A stretch of 40,128 bases of DNA from Tissierellales bacterium (GTDB lineage: Bacteria; Bacillota; Clostridia; Tissierellales; Dethiosulfatibacteraceae). This document shows, in pieces, positions 30,859 to 40,099 of this stretch (position 1 is the first letter of the stretch; every line of letters starts with the position of its first letter). A model generated the notes under the pieces. That model was not told the DNA's origin, made no database searches, and was given only the letters and a program-made list of their open reading frames with translations. The stretch lies in NCBI GenBank assembly GCA_016938195.1, contig JAFGVC010000106.1, positions 1 to 40,128 of the forward strand. The letters are read 5' to 3'. The translations under genes and the position numbers were made by a program.

Positions 30859-31146
30859 TTATTTTTCGTTTCGGATAACCATATGTCTAAGCATCTTTTC
30901 GTTGATGCCGCAAACTCTGGAAATCTCTTTAACAACCTCAGGTTCTGCTGTGAAATTGATTAATGCGTAATAACCTTCTTTAGATTTCTTGATTTCGTAA
31001 GCCAACCTTCTTTGACCCCACAAATCAACATTGTCTATAGTACCGTTAAAACTAGCAATAACATTTTTCAGTTTTTCAATCTCAGCATTTCTTACTTCTT
31101 CCTCAAGATTCGGATAGAAAATAAAAACTCCTTCGTACTTGTTCAA
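30859..31146 (-). CDS. rpsF: 30S ribosomal protein S6
   Basis: This 95-residue S6 begins NKYEGVFIFYPNLEEEVR and includes VDLWGQRRLAYEIKKSKEGYY. The start is taken as TTG at 31146, 8 nt after GGAGG; a GTG at 31155 directly abuts that ribosome site and is less likely. First gene of the rpsF-ssb-rpsR operon. Its 5' leader folds into a two-helix hairpin that may allow S6:S18 feedback. The promoter is at 31206-31234. Confidence 0.96.
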   Translation of the reverse strand: MNKYEGVFIFYPNLEEEVRNAEIEKLKNVIASFNGTIDNVDLWGQRRLAYEIKKSKEGYYALINFTAEPEVVKEISRVCGINEKMLRHMVIRNEK

Positions 31147-31163
31147 TGTATTCACCTCCTTTT

Positions 31164-31200
31164 GGACTTAAGGCCCTTTATAAGGGCAAGGATATAAGCC
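31164..31200 (-). promoter_or_regulatory. Structured 5' leader of rpsF
   Basis: On the minus strand GGCTTA (31200-31195) pairs with TAAGTCC (31170-31164, one bulge), and GCCCTT with AAGGGC (31187-31182 and 31178-31173). The result is two stacked helices with an asymmetric internal loop from near the transcript start to just before the ribosome site. Position fits an S6:S18-type leader, but the classic CCG element is not clearly present. Confidence 0.4.
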
Positions 31201-31205
31201 ATAAT

Positions 31206-31234
31206 ATTTTATCATTACCACCCGAAAATATCAA
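31206..31234 (-). promoter_or_regulatory. Promoter of the rpsF operon
   Basis: Minus strand TTGATA (31234-31229), exactly 17 bp, TAAAAT (31211-31206). The start falls at about 31199, giving a leader of about 50 nt. Confidence 0.7.
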
Positions 31235-31265
31235 GCGGATATTGAACATTAGCCTTTAATTCTTT

Positions 31266-31433
31266 TTAATAGAATTCCTCCGGTCTCCTAACTAGATAAA
31301 CCGCCATTCTATCACAATAATTGCATTTTTCGCCTGCATAACTAAGGACTTCCGGAGCCGCTTCATTATCATTAACAAAATCATCCATAGCCATATCAAT
31401 ATGCTCTTCACATGCGTATATTTCATTTTTCAT
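31266..31433 (-). CDS. CxxH/CxxC protein (BA_5709/YyzF-like)
   Basis: This 55-residue protein has CEEH at residues 8-11 and CNYC at 37-40, with HIDMAMDDFVND and APEV between and AVYLVRR after. That matches the small CxxH/CxxC family found next to htrA and rlmH in Bacillus. The four residues probably bind zinc (inference). The ATG at 31433 overlaps the flavodoxin gene end by 11 nt (GATGAAAAATGA), so translation is coupled. It keeps the htrA side of the usual neighbourhood but rlmH is elsewhere. Confidence 0.88.
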   Translation of the reverse strand: MKNEIYACEEHIDMAMDDFVNDNEAAPEVLSYAGEKCNYCDRMAVYLVRRPEEFY

Positions 31434-31917
31434 CTTGGTCATCCTTATCCATTACAATTCTGAATCTGTCTGCAAAATCCTCTAGATGCTTATAATATAA
31501 ATCCGTGTCTATGTCCGTATTAACAATATCGTGCCCTGCAATGGCCTCTTTTAATATTTTTCTAAAATGGAGATGCGTCTTTTTACTGATCTGATCATTG
31601 CTGTTGATAATAAACCCGTAATTCTTCATGCTTGCGATATGATCAGTAATATAAGTTCTCACAGCAGCCGGAAGCTTTCCTGCACAAACCGAGGATACAA
31701 TCACCACTGATGTATACTGAGATGGATCTTCCTTAAATCGAATACCAGTCGTGTTTTCAAAATAGGCATCTAGCTTCATCCTAAAATATCCGGTTAAGCC
31801 CTTATAGGGCTGTAGATTTGTTATTTTATCAAGCTTTCCGTTTAATATTGTAGCTACATCATGAGCAATTTTTTCACTGCTACCTTCGGAATAATAAACA
31901 ATCAGTACACCGCTCAT
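31423..31917 (-). CDS. Flavodoxin-like domain protein
   Basis: This 164-residue flavodoxin-fold protein starts VLIVYYSEGSSEKIAHDVAT, an FMN phosphate-loop-like segment. A second region is VVIVSSVCAGKLPAAVRTYI (about 71-90). It has no Fe-S motif, and its role in electron transfer or as a regulator is not known. It follows htrA with its own promoter and GGGAGG before the ATG. The CxxH/CxxC gene overlaps its end, so these two form a unit. Confidence 0.75.
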   Translation of the reverse strand: MSGVLIVYYSEGSSEKIAHDVATILNGKLDKITNLQPYKGLTGYFRMKLDAYFENTTGIRFKEDPSQYTSVVIVSSVCAGKLPAAVRTYITDHIASMKNYGFIINSNDQISKKTHLHFRKILKEAIAGHDIVNTDIDTDLYYKHLEDFADRFRIVMDKDDQDEK

Positions 31918-31949
31918 TAAGAGCCTCCCGTGTTAAGATTCGCTTTATT

Positions 31950-31978
31950 ATAATAAACAATAAACACGTATTTGTCAA
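31950..31978 (-). promoter_or_regulatory. Promoter of the flavodoxin-CxxH unit
   Basis: Minus strand TTGACA (31978-31973), exactly 17 bp, TATTAT (31955-31950), beginning only 8 bp after the htrA stop. It lets these two genes be expressed apart from the walRK operon. Confidence 0.7.
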
Positions 31979-31985
31979 AGTATTA

Positions 31986-33119
31986 TTAAAAATCATTCGG
32001 TTTTTTTTCAAAAACCACTTTTATCTCAGTCTTATCACCATTTCGAAATATTTCCAGCTTAGCCTCTTGTCCTGGCTTATACTGGAAAAGCTTACGTTGA
32101 ATATCCCCCATATCCTCAATATCGGTATCATCAATTTTTTGGATTACATCTCCTGAAACTAAGCCTGCTTTTTCCGCAGGTGAACCCGGCAAGACTTCAA
32201 CAACGACAACACCATACTCAGCCGTCAAATCTACATTGAGCTGACTTTCATATATGGCTAGCTCAACGCCTTTAATTCCTATGTATACATCAGATAATTC
32301 ACCCTCTGCAATAATTTCCTCTACAATACTTCTAGCAACATTGATCGGAATCGAAAATCCTAAGCCTTCTGCCGATGTAATTTTAGCCGTATTGATACCA
32401 ATCAATTGACCCTTAGCATTAAAAAGAGGACCTCCGCTATTGCCGGGATTGATGGAAGCGTCCGTCTGAATTAATGGTTTCATAACGGTATATTCATCAA
32501 TTTGAATAGATCTGTCAAGCCCACTCACAATACCTGTGGTAACTGTTCTATCCAGCTCCAGGCTTAGCGGATTACCAATAGCCACGACCGGTTCTCCAAT
32601 CACCAAAGTATCAGAGTCTCCAAATGTAGCAGCATGTAATCCTTCTTTATTTACTTTTACGACAGCTAAATCTAAAGTTTTATTATTCCAAAGCAGCTCG
32701 CCCTCTAATTCAGCTCCGTCAACAAATTTTACTACGATTGATTCCGCCGCACCATCCGCTACAACATGTGAATTAGTTAAAATATATCCCTCTGTATCAA
32801 CAATCACTCCTGAACCCATTCCTTCATAGGTTTGCGGTCCAAACAAAAAATTTTCATAGGTCTCACGTGTAATAATACCAACAACCGTGTCCATCGATTT
32901 TTCAGCCACTGCCGCCGCAAAATAAATATCATCAGAAGTATTGATGCTAATCTCATGCGGGGTTAATTCCGATTCTTTCATACTTGTATCAGGAACCTGA
33001 CCTAAATAATAATAGAGCCCGCCGGCTCCAATCATCATTCCTACTAACACACCGGCAAATCCTGTCCAAAAATATCCTTTTTTACTCTGCTGGTTATCAT
33101 TGTGTTCATATAAATCCAT
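31986..33119 (-). CDS. htrA: HtrA/DegP-like serine protease (S1C), membrane-anchored
   Basis: This 377-residue protein has one N-terminal membrane segment (about 18-40), a trypsin-like domain with H118 (LTNSHVV), D150 (KTLDLAVV) and S228 (PGNSGGPL), and a C-terminal PDZ domain (about 270-370, VLPGSPAEKAGLVSGDVIQK). It degrades misfolded exported proteins at the cell surface. GGAGG precedes the ATG. It is the last clear member of the walRK-linked cluster, 66 nt after yycJ, the standard order in Firmicutes. Confidence 0.96.
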   Translation of the reverse strand: MDLYEHNDNQQSKKGYFWTGFAGVLVGMMIGAGGLYYYLGQVPDTSMKESELTPHEISINTSDDIYFAAAVAEKSMDTVVGIITRETYENFLFGPQTYEGMGSGVIVDTEGYILTNSHVVADGAAESIVVKFVDGAELEGELLWNNKTLDLAVVKVNKEGLHAATFGDSDTLVIGEPVVAIGNPLSLELDRTVTTGIVSGLDRSIQIDEYTVMKPLIQTDASINPGNSGGPLFNAKGQLIGINTAKITSAEGLGFSIPINVARSIVEEIIAEGELSDVYIGIKGVELAIYESQLNVDLTAEYGVVVVEVLPGSPAEKAGLVSGDVIQKIDDTDIEDMGDIQRKLFQYKPGQEAKLEIFRNGDKTEIKVVFEKKPNDF

Positions 33120-33185
33120 AACATTACCTCCAATCTTACTTCAAATTAATGCTATAAATTATTCCTTAATTTTATCTGAATTAAA

Positions 33186-33974
33186 TTATAATTCTTCTAT
33201 TTTAGCACATCTATCCCGATGCGTCATATTTAAAATAACATCAATCCCCATCTGTATATTGTTTTCTTGCAAAATATTGACAACCGTTCTGTAAGCCAGC
33301 TCCGGAAAATTATTTTCTTGACTCAGATGTCCCAAAAATACTCTTTCGCCACCCTTTTTCAGAACATCACTTAAAAAATAACCCGCATTTTCATTTGAGA
33401 GATGGCCGTACTCACTCATAATTCGTTGCTTTAGAGGCCAAGGATAAGATCCCGCTTTGAGCAATTCTACATCATGATTAGTCTCTAAAAGTAACAAGTC
33501 AAATCCCGATATGCTCCTTTTAATATAGTCATTAATGCAACCCGTGTCCGTCAACAAGCTTATTTTTTTGATTCCATCGGTTACATTAAAGCCAAAGGGC
33601 TCAACTGCATCATGAGAAATATTGAAAGGAGTTATGGATAATTCCTTAATTGAAAAAGGACGGTCAACTTCAATCACTCGAATATTCTCAGCTGCAATTT
33701 TCCCTACTCTACAAAACATCGCCTGCCAAGTCATTTCAGAAGCATAAACAGGAATGTTGAATCTTCTAGATAAAACGCCCACCGATTGAATATGATCAAT
33801 ATGCTCGTGCGTCACCAAAATGCCGTCAACAAGTGCCGGATTAGCTTCGATTTTTTTCATTTCTTTCTGAATCTTGATGCCGCTTAATCCTGCGTCAATC
33901 AACAGATGAGTTTTATCGGTGCCTATATAAGTACAATTGCCACTGCTTCCGCTAAATAAAGAACAAAATTTCAT
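33186..33974 (-). CDS. yycJ: MBL-fold metallohydrolase YycJ/WalJ
   Basis: This 262-residue metallo-beta-lactamase fold protein has the metal motif THEHIDHI (H56, H58, D60, H61), with later histidines in FNISHDAVEPFGF and HLSQEN. It starts FCSLFSGSSGNCTYIG, typical of WalJ. WalJ is linked to DNA replication or wall homeostasis and resembles a 5'-to-3' exonuclease; the exact role here is inferred. It lies between murA and htrA in the walRK cluster, with GGAGGG before the ATG. Confidence 0.95.
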   Translation of the reverse strand: MKFCSLFSGSSGNCTYIGTDKTHLLIDAGLSGIKIQKEMKKIEANPALVDGILVTHEHIDHIQSVGVLSRRFNIPVYASEMTWQAMFCRVGKIAAENIRVIEVDRPFSIKELSITPFNISHDAVEPFGFNVTDGIKKISLLTDTGCINDYIKRSISGFDLLLLETNHDVELLKAGSYPWPLKQRIMSEYGHLSNENAGYFLSDVLKKGGERVFLGHLSQENNFPELAYRTVVNILQENNIQMGIDVILNMTHRDRCAKIEEL

Positions 33975-34009
33975 CTATAAAACCCTCCGTCGATTCATCC
34001 ATTGTATGG

Positions 34010-35296
34010 TCAACGAATCATCTCTGCGCTGTTTTCCTCGTCATCTTCAACTCTTCTGATTTTAGCTCCGAGGTTCATGAATTTATTTTCAATAAATTCA
34101 TAGCCTCTGTCGATGTGGTATATATCGTGAACGGTTGAAACGCCTTCTGCGGCTAAACAAGCCACGACCAAAGCCGCACCGGCTCTCAAATCTGTCGCCT
34201 TGACTTCAGCCGATTTTAATTTTTCAATACCGCTAATAGCCGCAACTCGACCTTCTACCTTTATGTTAGCTCCCATTTTATGAAGCTCCTCAATATATCT
34301 AAATCGATTCTCAAAAATACTCTCTATAACAATACTTTCGCCTTTGACAGTGGATAACAAGACAGTCATAGGCTGCTGTAAATCTGTCGGGAATCCAGGA
34401 TATGGCAATGTTTTTATATTGACAGGAACCAATTCCTTTTCATAATGAACTCTCAGAGAATCTCCGTATTCCTCTATTGACATTCCCATTTCCTTTAGCT
34501 TTGCCGTTACCGGTTCTAAATGCTTCGGAATGATATTATTAATAATTAAGTCCCCTTTTGTGACAGCTGAGGCAATCATATACGTACCCGCTTCCACTTG
34601 GTCCGGTATGACACTGTAGGTTCCACCATGTAGCTCTTGAACTCCTGTAATTCTAATCACATCTGTCCCTGCGCCACGTATATTGGCACCCATTGCATTT
34701 AAAAAATTGGCCGTATCGACAACATGTGGTTCCTTCGCAGCGTTTTCTATCACCGTTTTTCCCTCGGCAAATACGGCCGCCATCATAATGTTAATTGTAG
34801 CTCCGACGCTCACTACATCTAAATAAATTTTGTTCCCAATAAGTTTTTCAGCACTAACCTTGATAAGACCGTCATTGACTTCAAATACCGCTCCTAAAGC
34901 CTCTAAACCCTTGACATGCTGGTCAATCGGTCTTAATCCTATGTCACAACCACCCGGATAGGATATGGTCACTTCTTTGAATCTACCCAACCCTGCTCCA
35001 AGAAGATAGTATGATGCTCTCAATTTTTTAGTCAGGCCATTAGGTAAATTACAGGCTTGAATTTTTGAGGTGTCAATGACCATTGTGCCTGAATCTGATA
35101 AACTAGCCTCTCCACCAAGCTTCTTTAATATATCCTGATACACAATCACATCCTGGATGACCGGAAGATTCTCTACTACACAAACACTACCTGTCAATAT
35201 CGTTGCAGGAATAATTGCCAAAGCGGCATTTTTAAATCCGCTTATATTTACTTTTCCTCTTAATCTGTTGCCGCCTTCTATCAATAACTTCGCCAT
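34010..35296 (-). CDS. murA: UDP-N-acetylglucosamine 1-carboxyvinyltransferase
   Basis: This 428-residue EPSP synthase-fold enzyme catalyses the first committed step of peptidoglycan synthesis, adding enolpyruvate from PEP to UDP-GlcNAc. The substrate-binding Lys22-Asn23 is in SGFKNAAL. The catalytic Cys117 is present in [14 protein letters not shown], so it should be fosfomycin-sensitive like other Cys-type enzymes. Length is typical. It is inserted between yycI and yycJ in the walRK cluster, linking wall precursor supply to the wall-stress regulator. Confidence 0.96.
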   Translation of the reverse strand: MAKLLIEGGNRLRGKVNISGFKNAALAIIPATILTGSVCVVENLPVIQDVIVYQDILKKLGGEASLSDSGTMVIDTSKIQACNLPNGLTKKLRASYYLLGAGLGRFKEVTISYPGGCDIGLRPIDQHVKGLEALGAVFEVNDGLIKVSAEKLIGNKIYLDVVSVGATINIMMAAVFAEGKTVIENAAKEPHVVDTANFLNAMGANIRGAGTDVIRITGVQELHGGTYSVIPDQVEAGTYMIASAVTKGDLIINNIIPKHLEPVTAKLKEMGMSIEEYGDSLRVHYEKELVPVNIKTLPYPGFPTDLQQPMTVLLSTVKGESIVIESIFENRFRYIEELHKMGANIKVEGRVAAISGIEKLKSAEVKATDLRAGAALVVACLAAEGVSTVHDIYHIDRGYEFIENKFMNLGAKIRRVEDDEENSAEMIR

Positions 35297-35383
35297 TTTT
35301 CCATCCTTATATTGAATGCCTTAGCATTTATTCTAATTTTACAACAGAATTATATTATAATAAAACGATTAAATTATCAACTG

Positions 35384-36205
35384 TTATTCCGATTCTATGA
35401 GATATTTTATTATTCCGCTTCGAAAAGTCACCTTCCAAGTCGGGTCCATATTGTCAGAAACTACATTTTCCCAGTCTAGTCCTGCCTCATCGATATAATA
35501 GCAGGTTTCCATTTTAATGATTGTATCATTAAAAATTTCCGGATATTGAAGTAATCGAAGCAAAGCTTCATCTCCTCTAGACATAGACACCTCGCCACGT
35601 ATCATTTTTATGCTCTTAACGTCCTGATGTTCAACCTTGAAAATGCCGTTGGCGTCTCCCGAAAAATAATAGTAGGAATTCTCTAGCGTTATCCCTTCGT
35701 AAAGTTCTCGGTAAATAATACTAACTCCCCCTGGAGCTTCATTTACATGGTCTGCACTATAATTTTCAAGATTTATTTTATGATTATTGCAAAACATTTC
35801 CACCTCGGTCAAAAATCTTTCCTTCGAGGTCCTATTAGCTTCGTCAGCTTCTCTATAAGTCACAACCAGCTTTTTTCCTTGAACAATCTCTAAGGTCGCA
35901 CCTCGATCGTTTAAAAAAAATGTTTCCGGTGTAGCCTCTGTAAAATTTTCTCCTAAGAAATTTTTAATTTGAATGCTTTTTGAATCATAGAGATTGAATT
36001 CCACTTCCAAGATAGGCAGTATTTGTTGGTTTAAATTAATGTCGGCATCTATGTTAATATTCTTGGCTTCAAGCTGCAAAGAGATGGCTTCACTAAAAGG
36101 AAGATTGTTATTCTCTTTTTTAGACGCCATCACATTAACCAATAGAAAAATATCTATGACGACAAAAGCGATGATTAATATTGATTTCGCCTTATTCCAG
36201 TCCAT
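35384..36205 (-). CDS. yycI: YycI-like two-component system regulatory protein
   Basis: This 273-residue protein begins DWNKAKSILIIAFVVIDIFL, a single membrane anchor typical of YycI, followed by an extracytoplasmic region. YycI partners YycH to modulate WalK. The ATG at 36205 overlaps the yycH end by 14 nt and has GGGGAG upstream; the longer frame lacks support. Sequence is diverged from Bacillus, so identity rests on the N-terminal anchor and position. Confidence 0.85.
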   Translation of the reverse strand: MDWNKAKSILIIAFVVIDIFLLVNVMASKKENNNLPFSEAISLQLEAKNINIDADINLNQQILPILEVEFNLYDSKSIQIKNFLGENFTEATPETFFLNDRGATLEIVQGKKLVVTYREADEANRTSKERFLTEVEMFCNNHKINLENYSADHVNEAPGGVSIIYRELYEGITLENSYYYFSGDANGIFKVEHQDVKSIKMIRGEVSMSRGDEALLRLLQYPEIFNDTIIKMETCYYIDEAGLDWENVVSDNMDPTWKVTFRSGIIKYLIESE

Positions 36206-37616
36206 ATGAATACTCCCCTTGTACCATTTGTTCTTCAATTATCGCCCCGGTAATGGCGTTAAAGACATACTGACGGTCAAACGTTTTAAAAACCCAGACG
36301 CTCCTCAATAATTGATCCTTTGACTTCCTAGATGGATCAAAGTAGGCTAATTGAATTTCATAGATTGAATTCAGTATTTTTTCTTTAGTTTGTTCAAAAT
36401 CCATGTCTTGATGATTTTCGTCTTCCAAATATAGGGTAGTAATAAAGTCGATATTTTTAGTCATTATTTTCCCGGGTGAAATCACTGAAACTTCTTGCAT
36501 TTCAGTCTCCATCTTATCATCCAAATCTCTGATGAATCTTTGATAATAAACAACCTTACTGCCTATAACGTCGACTTGCATCGCTTTCTCTTCTCTTATT
36601 TGACTAAAAATAACCGGTCTGTCATACAAAAGATAGGAAAAAATAAATCGATAGCCATATTTACCATCCTTTGAAAAAGTAACAACATTACTGAGATAAG
36701 CATTTTCAGGAAATCCTAAAAAGTCTTCTATAAAATTTAAAGCAATGATAAATGAACGATGAACATCGCTATCGTCAAGCGTGCTCTCTAAAGAATCATA
36801 GAATTCTAACAATCCTTCATTATAAATCCTAAGCACCTTTTCATTCCTATATATATAATTGATATTTCCGGAGCTCTCCATCGTCTTTCTTACATAATCA
36901 TATTGCTCTTTAAAATAATCCTTTGCAATGCTTTCTATAAACAACGTATCCTCGAAATCTATTTCCGACTTTACAAAAACAGGATTATAAACCAATTCAT
37001 CTTCTGAAACCGGAATCGATGCGGCTGAATCACTCACTGAGAAAAGTTGATTGTATTTTTGTTCAACAAATAGTTTTATATCACGATAGATATCTAGCAT
37101 TATTGCCTGATCAACGGGCACAGCTACAGAATAGGTGTTCTCACCATCGTTATAATAATACTTGTTGCCTTCTATACTGCATCCAATCCATAAAATTTTC
37201 TGTATCCTTTTCGAAAAGGTCTGATTGGAAATACCTAAACCCTCCGAAAATAACGCTGTCGGTATAGGATTGTCAAAGTGAATCTTTAGAAGGTCCTCTG
37301 TTGGTTCCTCAATAAATAGCGTATCTTCGTTGAAGGTTGTTTTTAAAGTCATACGCAGCGTATCTAAGAAAACGCGCCAAGTCTGTGTCACTAAATCTTC
37401 ACTAAATACATAGTACTCGTATTGTTCGGAAATTGAAATCCTTGAAGGTCTGATCTTATCCCAGAGATAAATATCCTCGTATTGTTCTGTGTCAGTTTTT
37501 CCCGATATTGAAATAATATCAAATTTCAACCAAGTCTGGGAAGAAAGGTAAACCGCCATCAGCACAAGAAATACCAAAACTAAATTTTTGATTTTTTCCT
37601 TATGCATATTCCTCAC
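36192..37616 (-). CDS. yycH: YycH-like two-component system regulatory protein
   Basis: This 474-residue protein has one N-terminal membrane segment (KNLVLVFLVLMAVYLSSQTW) and a large extracytoplasmic part. It fits YycH, which acts with YycI on WalK. The gene overlaps walK by 17 nt and yycI by 14 nt, so all are translated together. No catalytic motif is expected or seen. Assignment relies on order, size and topology. Confidence 0.85.
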   Translation of the reverse strand: MRNMHKEKIKNLVLVFLVLMAVYLSSQTWLKFDIISISGKTDTEQYEDIYLWDKIRPSRISISEQYEYYVFSEDLVTQTWRVFLDTLRMTLKTTFNEDTLFIEEPTEDLLKIHFDNPIPTALFSEGLGISNQTFSKRIQKILWIGCSIEGNKYYYNDGENTYSVAVPVDQAIMLDIYRDIKLFVEQKYNQLFSVSDSAASIPVSEDELVYNPVFVKSEIDFEDTLFIESIAKDYFKEQYDYVRKTMESSGNINYIYRNEKVLRIYNEGLLEFYDSLESTLDDSDVHRSFIIALNFIEDFLGFPENAYLSNVVTFSKDGKYGYRFIFSYLLYDRPVIFSQIREEKAMQVDVIGSKVVYYQRFIRDLDDKMETEMQEVSVISPGKIMTKNIDFITTLYLEDENHQDMDFEQTKEKILNSIYEIQLAYFDPSRKSKDQLLRSVWVFKTFDRQYVFNAITGAIIEEQMVQGEYSYGLE

Positions 37617-39411
37617 CTCTGTGAACAGTCGGAATAATTATTCTAAATTCTGTTCCTTCATCAACGACGCTATCTACCTCAATCGTTGCATGATGGGCCT
37701 CAAGAATACGTTTAACAATAGCTAATCCTAGACCTGTTCCACCATTGTCACGCGATCTCGCTTGATCAACACGGTAAAATCGATCAAAGATTCTCCCGCG
37801 GTGCTCGTCAGATATACCGATGCCATTATCTTTGATGCAAACAATTGCATTATTTTCATTTTTATAGCAGTTAATCTTGATGAAACCTTCCTCCGGTGTG
37901 TATTTTACCGCATTGCTAATAATATTTTGAAAAACTTGTTCAAGTCCATCTTTATCAAAAAGCACGTCTATATGCTCATCGACAGACTCAAAAGCTACGG
38001 TCTGATTCTTTTCTGAGATAACTAGACTGAATTTTTCTAACACCTCTACCAGTACTTCACAAGGATTGATAATAACCTTGTTCCAATCCGTTTGATTGTA
38101 TTCTATTCTGGATAATCTCAGAAGATCTCCAACAAGCCTAGACATTCTCTCGCTTTCATTATTGATAACCTTCAAGAAGCTTTGCACCGTTTCCTTGCTA
38201 TCAATATCCCCTTCCAAAAGAGTTTCTGTATAACTTTTAATGGTTGTAATCGGTGTCTTTAACTCGTGAGACACATTGGCAACAAATTCTTTTCTCATGT
38301 TTTCAAGCTTTTGCTGTTCTGTGATATCCTGAATAACAAAAATAACGCCGCCAATTTCATCAACTTCATTCCTAAACGGGGCATAATTGATGTTATAAAT
38401 ATAATCATTGATATTGACCATAGTCCTACCAGTGTAATGGTATTCCTTTAACACCATTAAAGAAAGCTGGTAATCAATTCCGGAAAGAAGCTTTTCTCCA
38501 TCTATCTCCAAAGTCTCATCAATATCTAAAATTTTCCTGGCAACGGGATTGGCATGAATCATACTGCCGTCCAAGTTAAACGTGATAACCCCATCTGCCA
38601 TATAATTGAAGGTGGTTTCCATTTTACTCTTTTCCTGATAAACCTTTGAAATGTTTTTTTTCAGTTCTTGGGTCAAAAAATTGAACATGATCGCTAGCTG
38701 GCCAATTTCATCGTTGGACATGACTTCAACTGATTGATCAAAATTACCCTTTGACATTTCACTCGCTTTTCGGGTAACGTCCTTTATCGGTCCTGTGATA
38801 CTGTTAGCCAGAAAAAAACCTAAAATAACGGTCACAAAGAGTGCCAAAATCGTAGCCCTTGTCAACATAAAGGTCGTGTCTTCAACAATGGCATAAACCG
38901 CGTCTAATTTGTATGTCAAATAAATAATGCCTTCAATTATACCGTCATTATTTTTCACCGGATAAGCCATATGCTTAATCTTTTCCGTTACGCCATCATA
39001 GCTCACTGACGTGATTGTCTCTACGATTTCACCTTTTAAGGCTTCAAGCACCAACAGGTTATTAATTCTATTACTTTCAAAAGCACTTAGAGACACCACA
39101 CTACTTATTGATGAGGCAATGATTCTTTTATCATCGGTATTGATAATAATATAAAGATTCTCATCATATCCAATTTGGACATTTTTTTCTACCATCTCTC
39201 GAATATCCTCAGCTTGATTAGCCCAGTCTTTAGACTGCAACGCAGTTGAACTGGCTAAAATTGAAGAAATGTGTCCCTTCATAGACTGTGTGATAGAATC
39301 CAGTTGAATTTTTTCTAATTGATTCGTGAGATAAAATCCGATAATCGACATGGCCAAAAAAATCAGCAATAAATATATTGTGATGAATCGCCACCTTATG
39401 CTTTTAAACAT
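37600..39411 (-). CDS. walK: Cell-wall-metabolism sensor histidine kinase WalK
   Basis: This 603-residue kinase has two membrane segments (about 10-28 and 180-203) around an extracytoplasmic sensor, a HAMP linker (about 204-256), a PAS domain (about 264-370), HisKA with phosphoacceptor H382 in VSHELKTPITT, and HATPase_c with N box ISNAVKYTPE, G1 DNGIGIS and G2 GGTGLGLAIV. It phosphorylates WalR and controls autolysin and wall genes. One base separates it from the walR stop. Confidence 0.96.
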   Translation of the reverse strand: MFKSIRWRFITIYLLLIFLAMSIIGFYLTNQLEKIQLDSITQSMKGHISSILASSTALQSKDWANQAEDIREMVEKNVQIGYDENLYIIINTDDKRIIASSISSVVSLSAFESNRINNLLVLEALKGEIVETITSVSYDGVTEKIKHMAYPVKNNDGIIEGIIYLTYKLDAVYAIVEDTTFMLTRATILALFVTVILGFFLANSITGPIKDVTRKASEMSKGNFDQSVEVMSNDEIGQLAIMFNFLTQELKKNISKVYQEKSKMETTFNYMADGVITFNLDGSMIHANPVARKILDIDETLEIDGEKLLSGIDYQLSLMVLKEYHYTGRTMVNINDYIYNINYAPFRNEVDEIGGVIFVIQDITEQQKLENMRKEFVANVSHELKTPITTIKSYTETLLEGDIDSKETVQSFLKVINNESERMSRLVGDLLRLSRIEYNQTDWNKVIINPCEVLVEVLEKFSLVISEKNQTVAFESVDEHIDVLFDKDGLEQVFQNIISNAVKYTPEEGFIKINCYKNENNAIVCIKDNGIGISDEHRGRIFDRFYRVDQARSRDNGGTGLGLAIVKRILEAHHATIEVDSVVDEGTEFRIIIPTVHRGEEYA

Positions 39412-39412
39412 A

Positions 39413-40099
39413 TTATGCCCTCCTGAAATAATACCCTACGCCTCTTTTAGTGATTATATATCTGTCCTCTTGGCTTTCAATTTTTTCTCTTAATCTTCTG
39501 ACTGTCACATCCACCGTTCTCAAATCTCCAAATTCATAACCCCATACTTCTTTTAATAATTTTTCCCTTTCAAACACCTTGTCGGGATTGAGAGATAAAA
39601 ATCGGAGCAGCTCAAACTCCCTATTCGTCAAATCTACTTTTTCACCACTTTTAAAAACTTCAAAATTGTTAAAATCAATCATTAAATTGCCATGAGTCAT
39701 CCGTTTTGTTTTTCTCTCTTCCTCCGGGTCTTTGTACTTCACGCGTCTGATATTCGCCTTCACCCTCGCAAGTACCTCTTTCATGCTGAAGGGCTTTGTA
39801 ATATAGTCGTCAGCACCTAGGTCCAGTCCAATAATTTTATCTGTTTCTTCTTCTCTTGCCGTTAAAAGCAAAACAGGCATAGTTAACTGCGTCCTGATTT
39901 CCTTCAGTACGTCAAAACCACTTTTTTTAGGTAGCATAACATCTAACAACATTAAATCAGGTACCATTTCAATAGCTTTTTTAACCGCTTCTTCTCCGTC
40001 ATAAGCCGTATCAACAAAATAACCTTCCTTTTCCAGATTATATTTTAGAATATTAGCTATGGGTCTTTCATCATCTACAACTAGGATTTTTTCATTCAT
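39413..40099 (-). CDS. walR: Response regulator WalR (OmpR/PhoB family)
   Basis: This 228-residue regulator has a receiver domain with D9-D10, phospho-acceptor D53 in LMLLDVMLP and the conserved Lys in DYITKPFS, followed by a winged-helix DNA-binding domain (about 130-226, LTNREFELLRFLSLNPDKVF and DVTVRRLREKIE). It is first in the walRK-yycHI-murA-yycJ-htrA run. Its ribosome site AGAAGG is at about 40106-40111; the promoter lies beyond the window end. Confidence 0.97.
   Translation of the reverse strand: MNEKILVVDDERPIANILKYNLEKEGYFVDTAYDGEEAVKKAIEMVPDLMLLDVMLPKKSGFDVLKEIRTQLTMPVLLLTAREEETDKIIGLDLGADDYITKPFSMKEVLARVKANIRRVKYKDPEEERKTKRMTHGNLMIDFNNFEVFKSGEKVDLTNREFELLRFLSLNPDKVFEREKLLKEVWGYEFGDLRTVDVTVRRLREKIESQEDRYIITKRGVGYYFRRA

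Noticed and set aside
30846-30935. N-terminal 30-codon extension of ssb
   Set aside because: SSB proteins begin at the MNSVIMIG segment, which has its own strong ribosome site; the extension overlaps rpsF in another frame.
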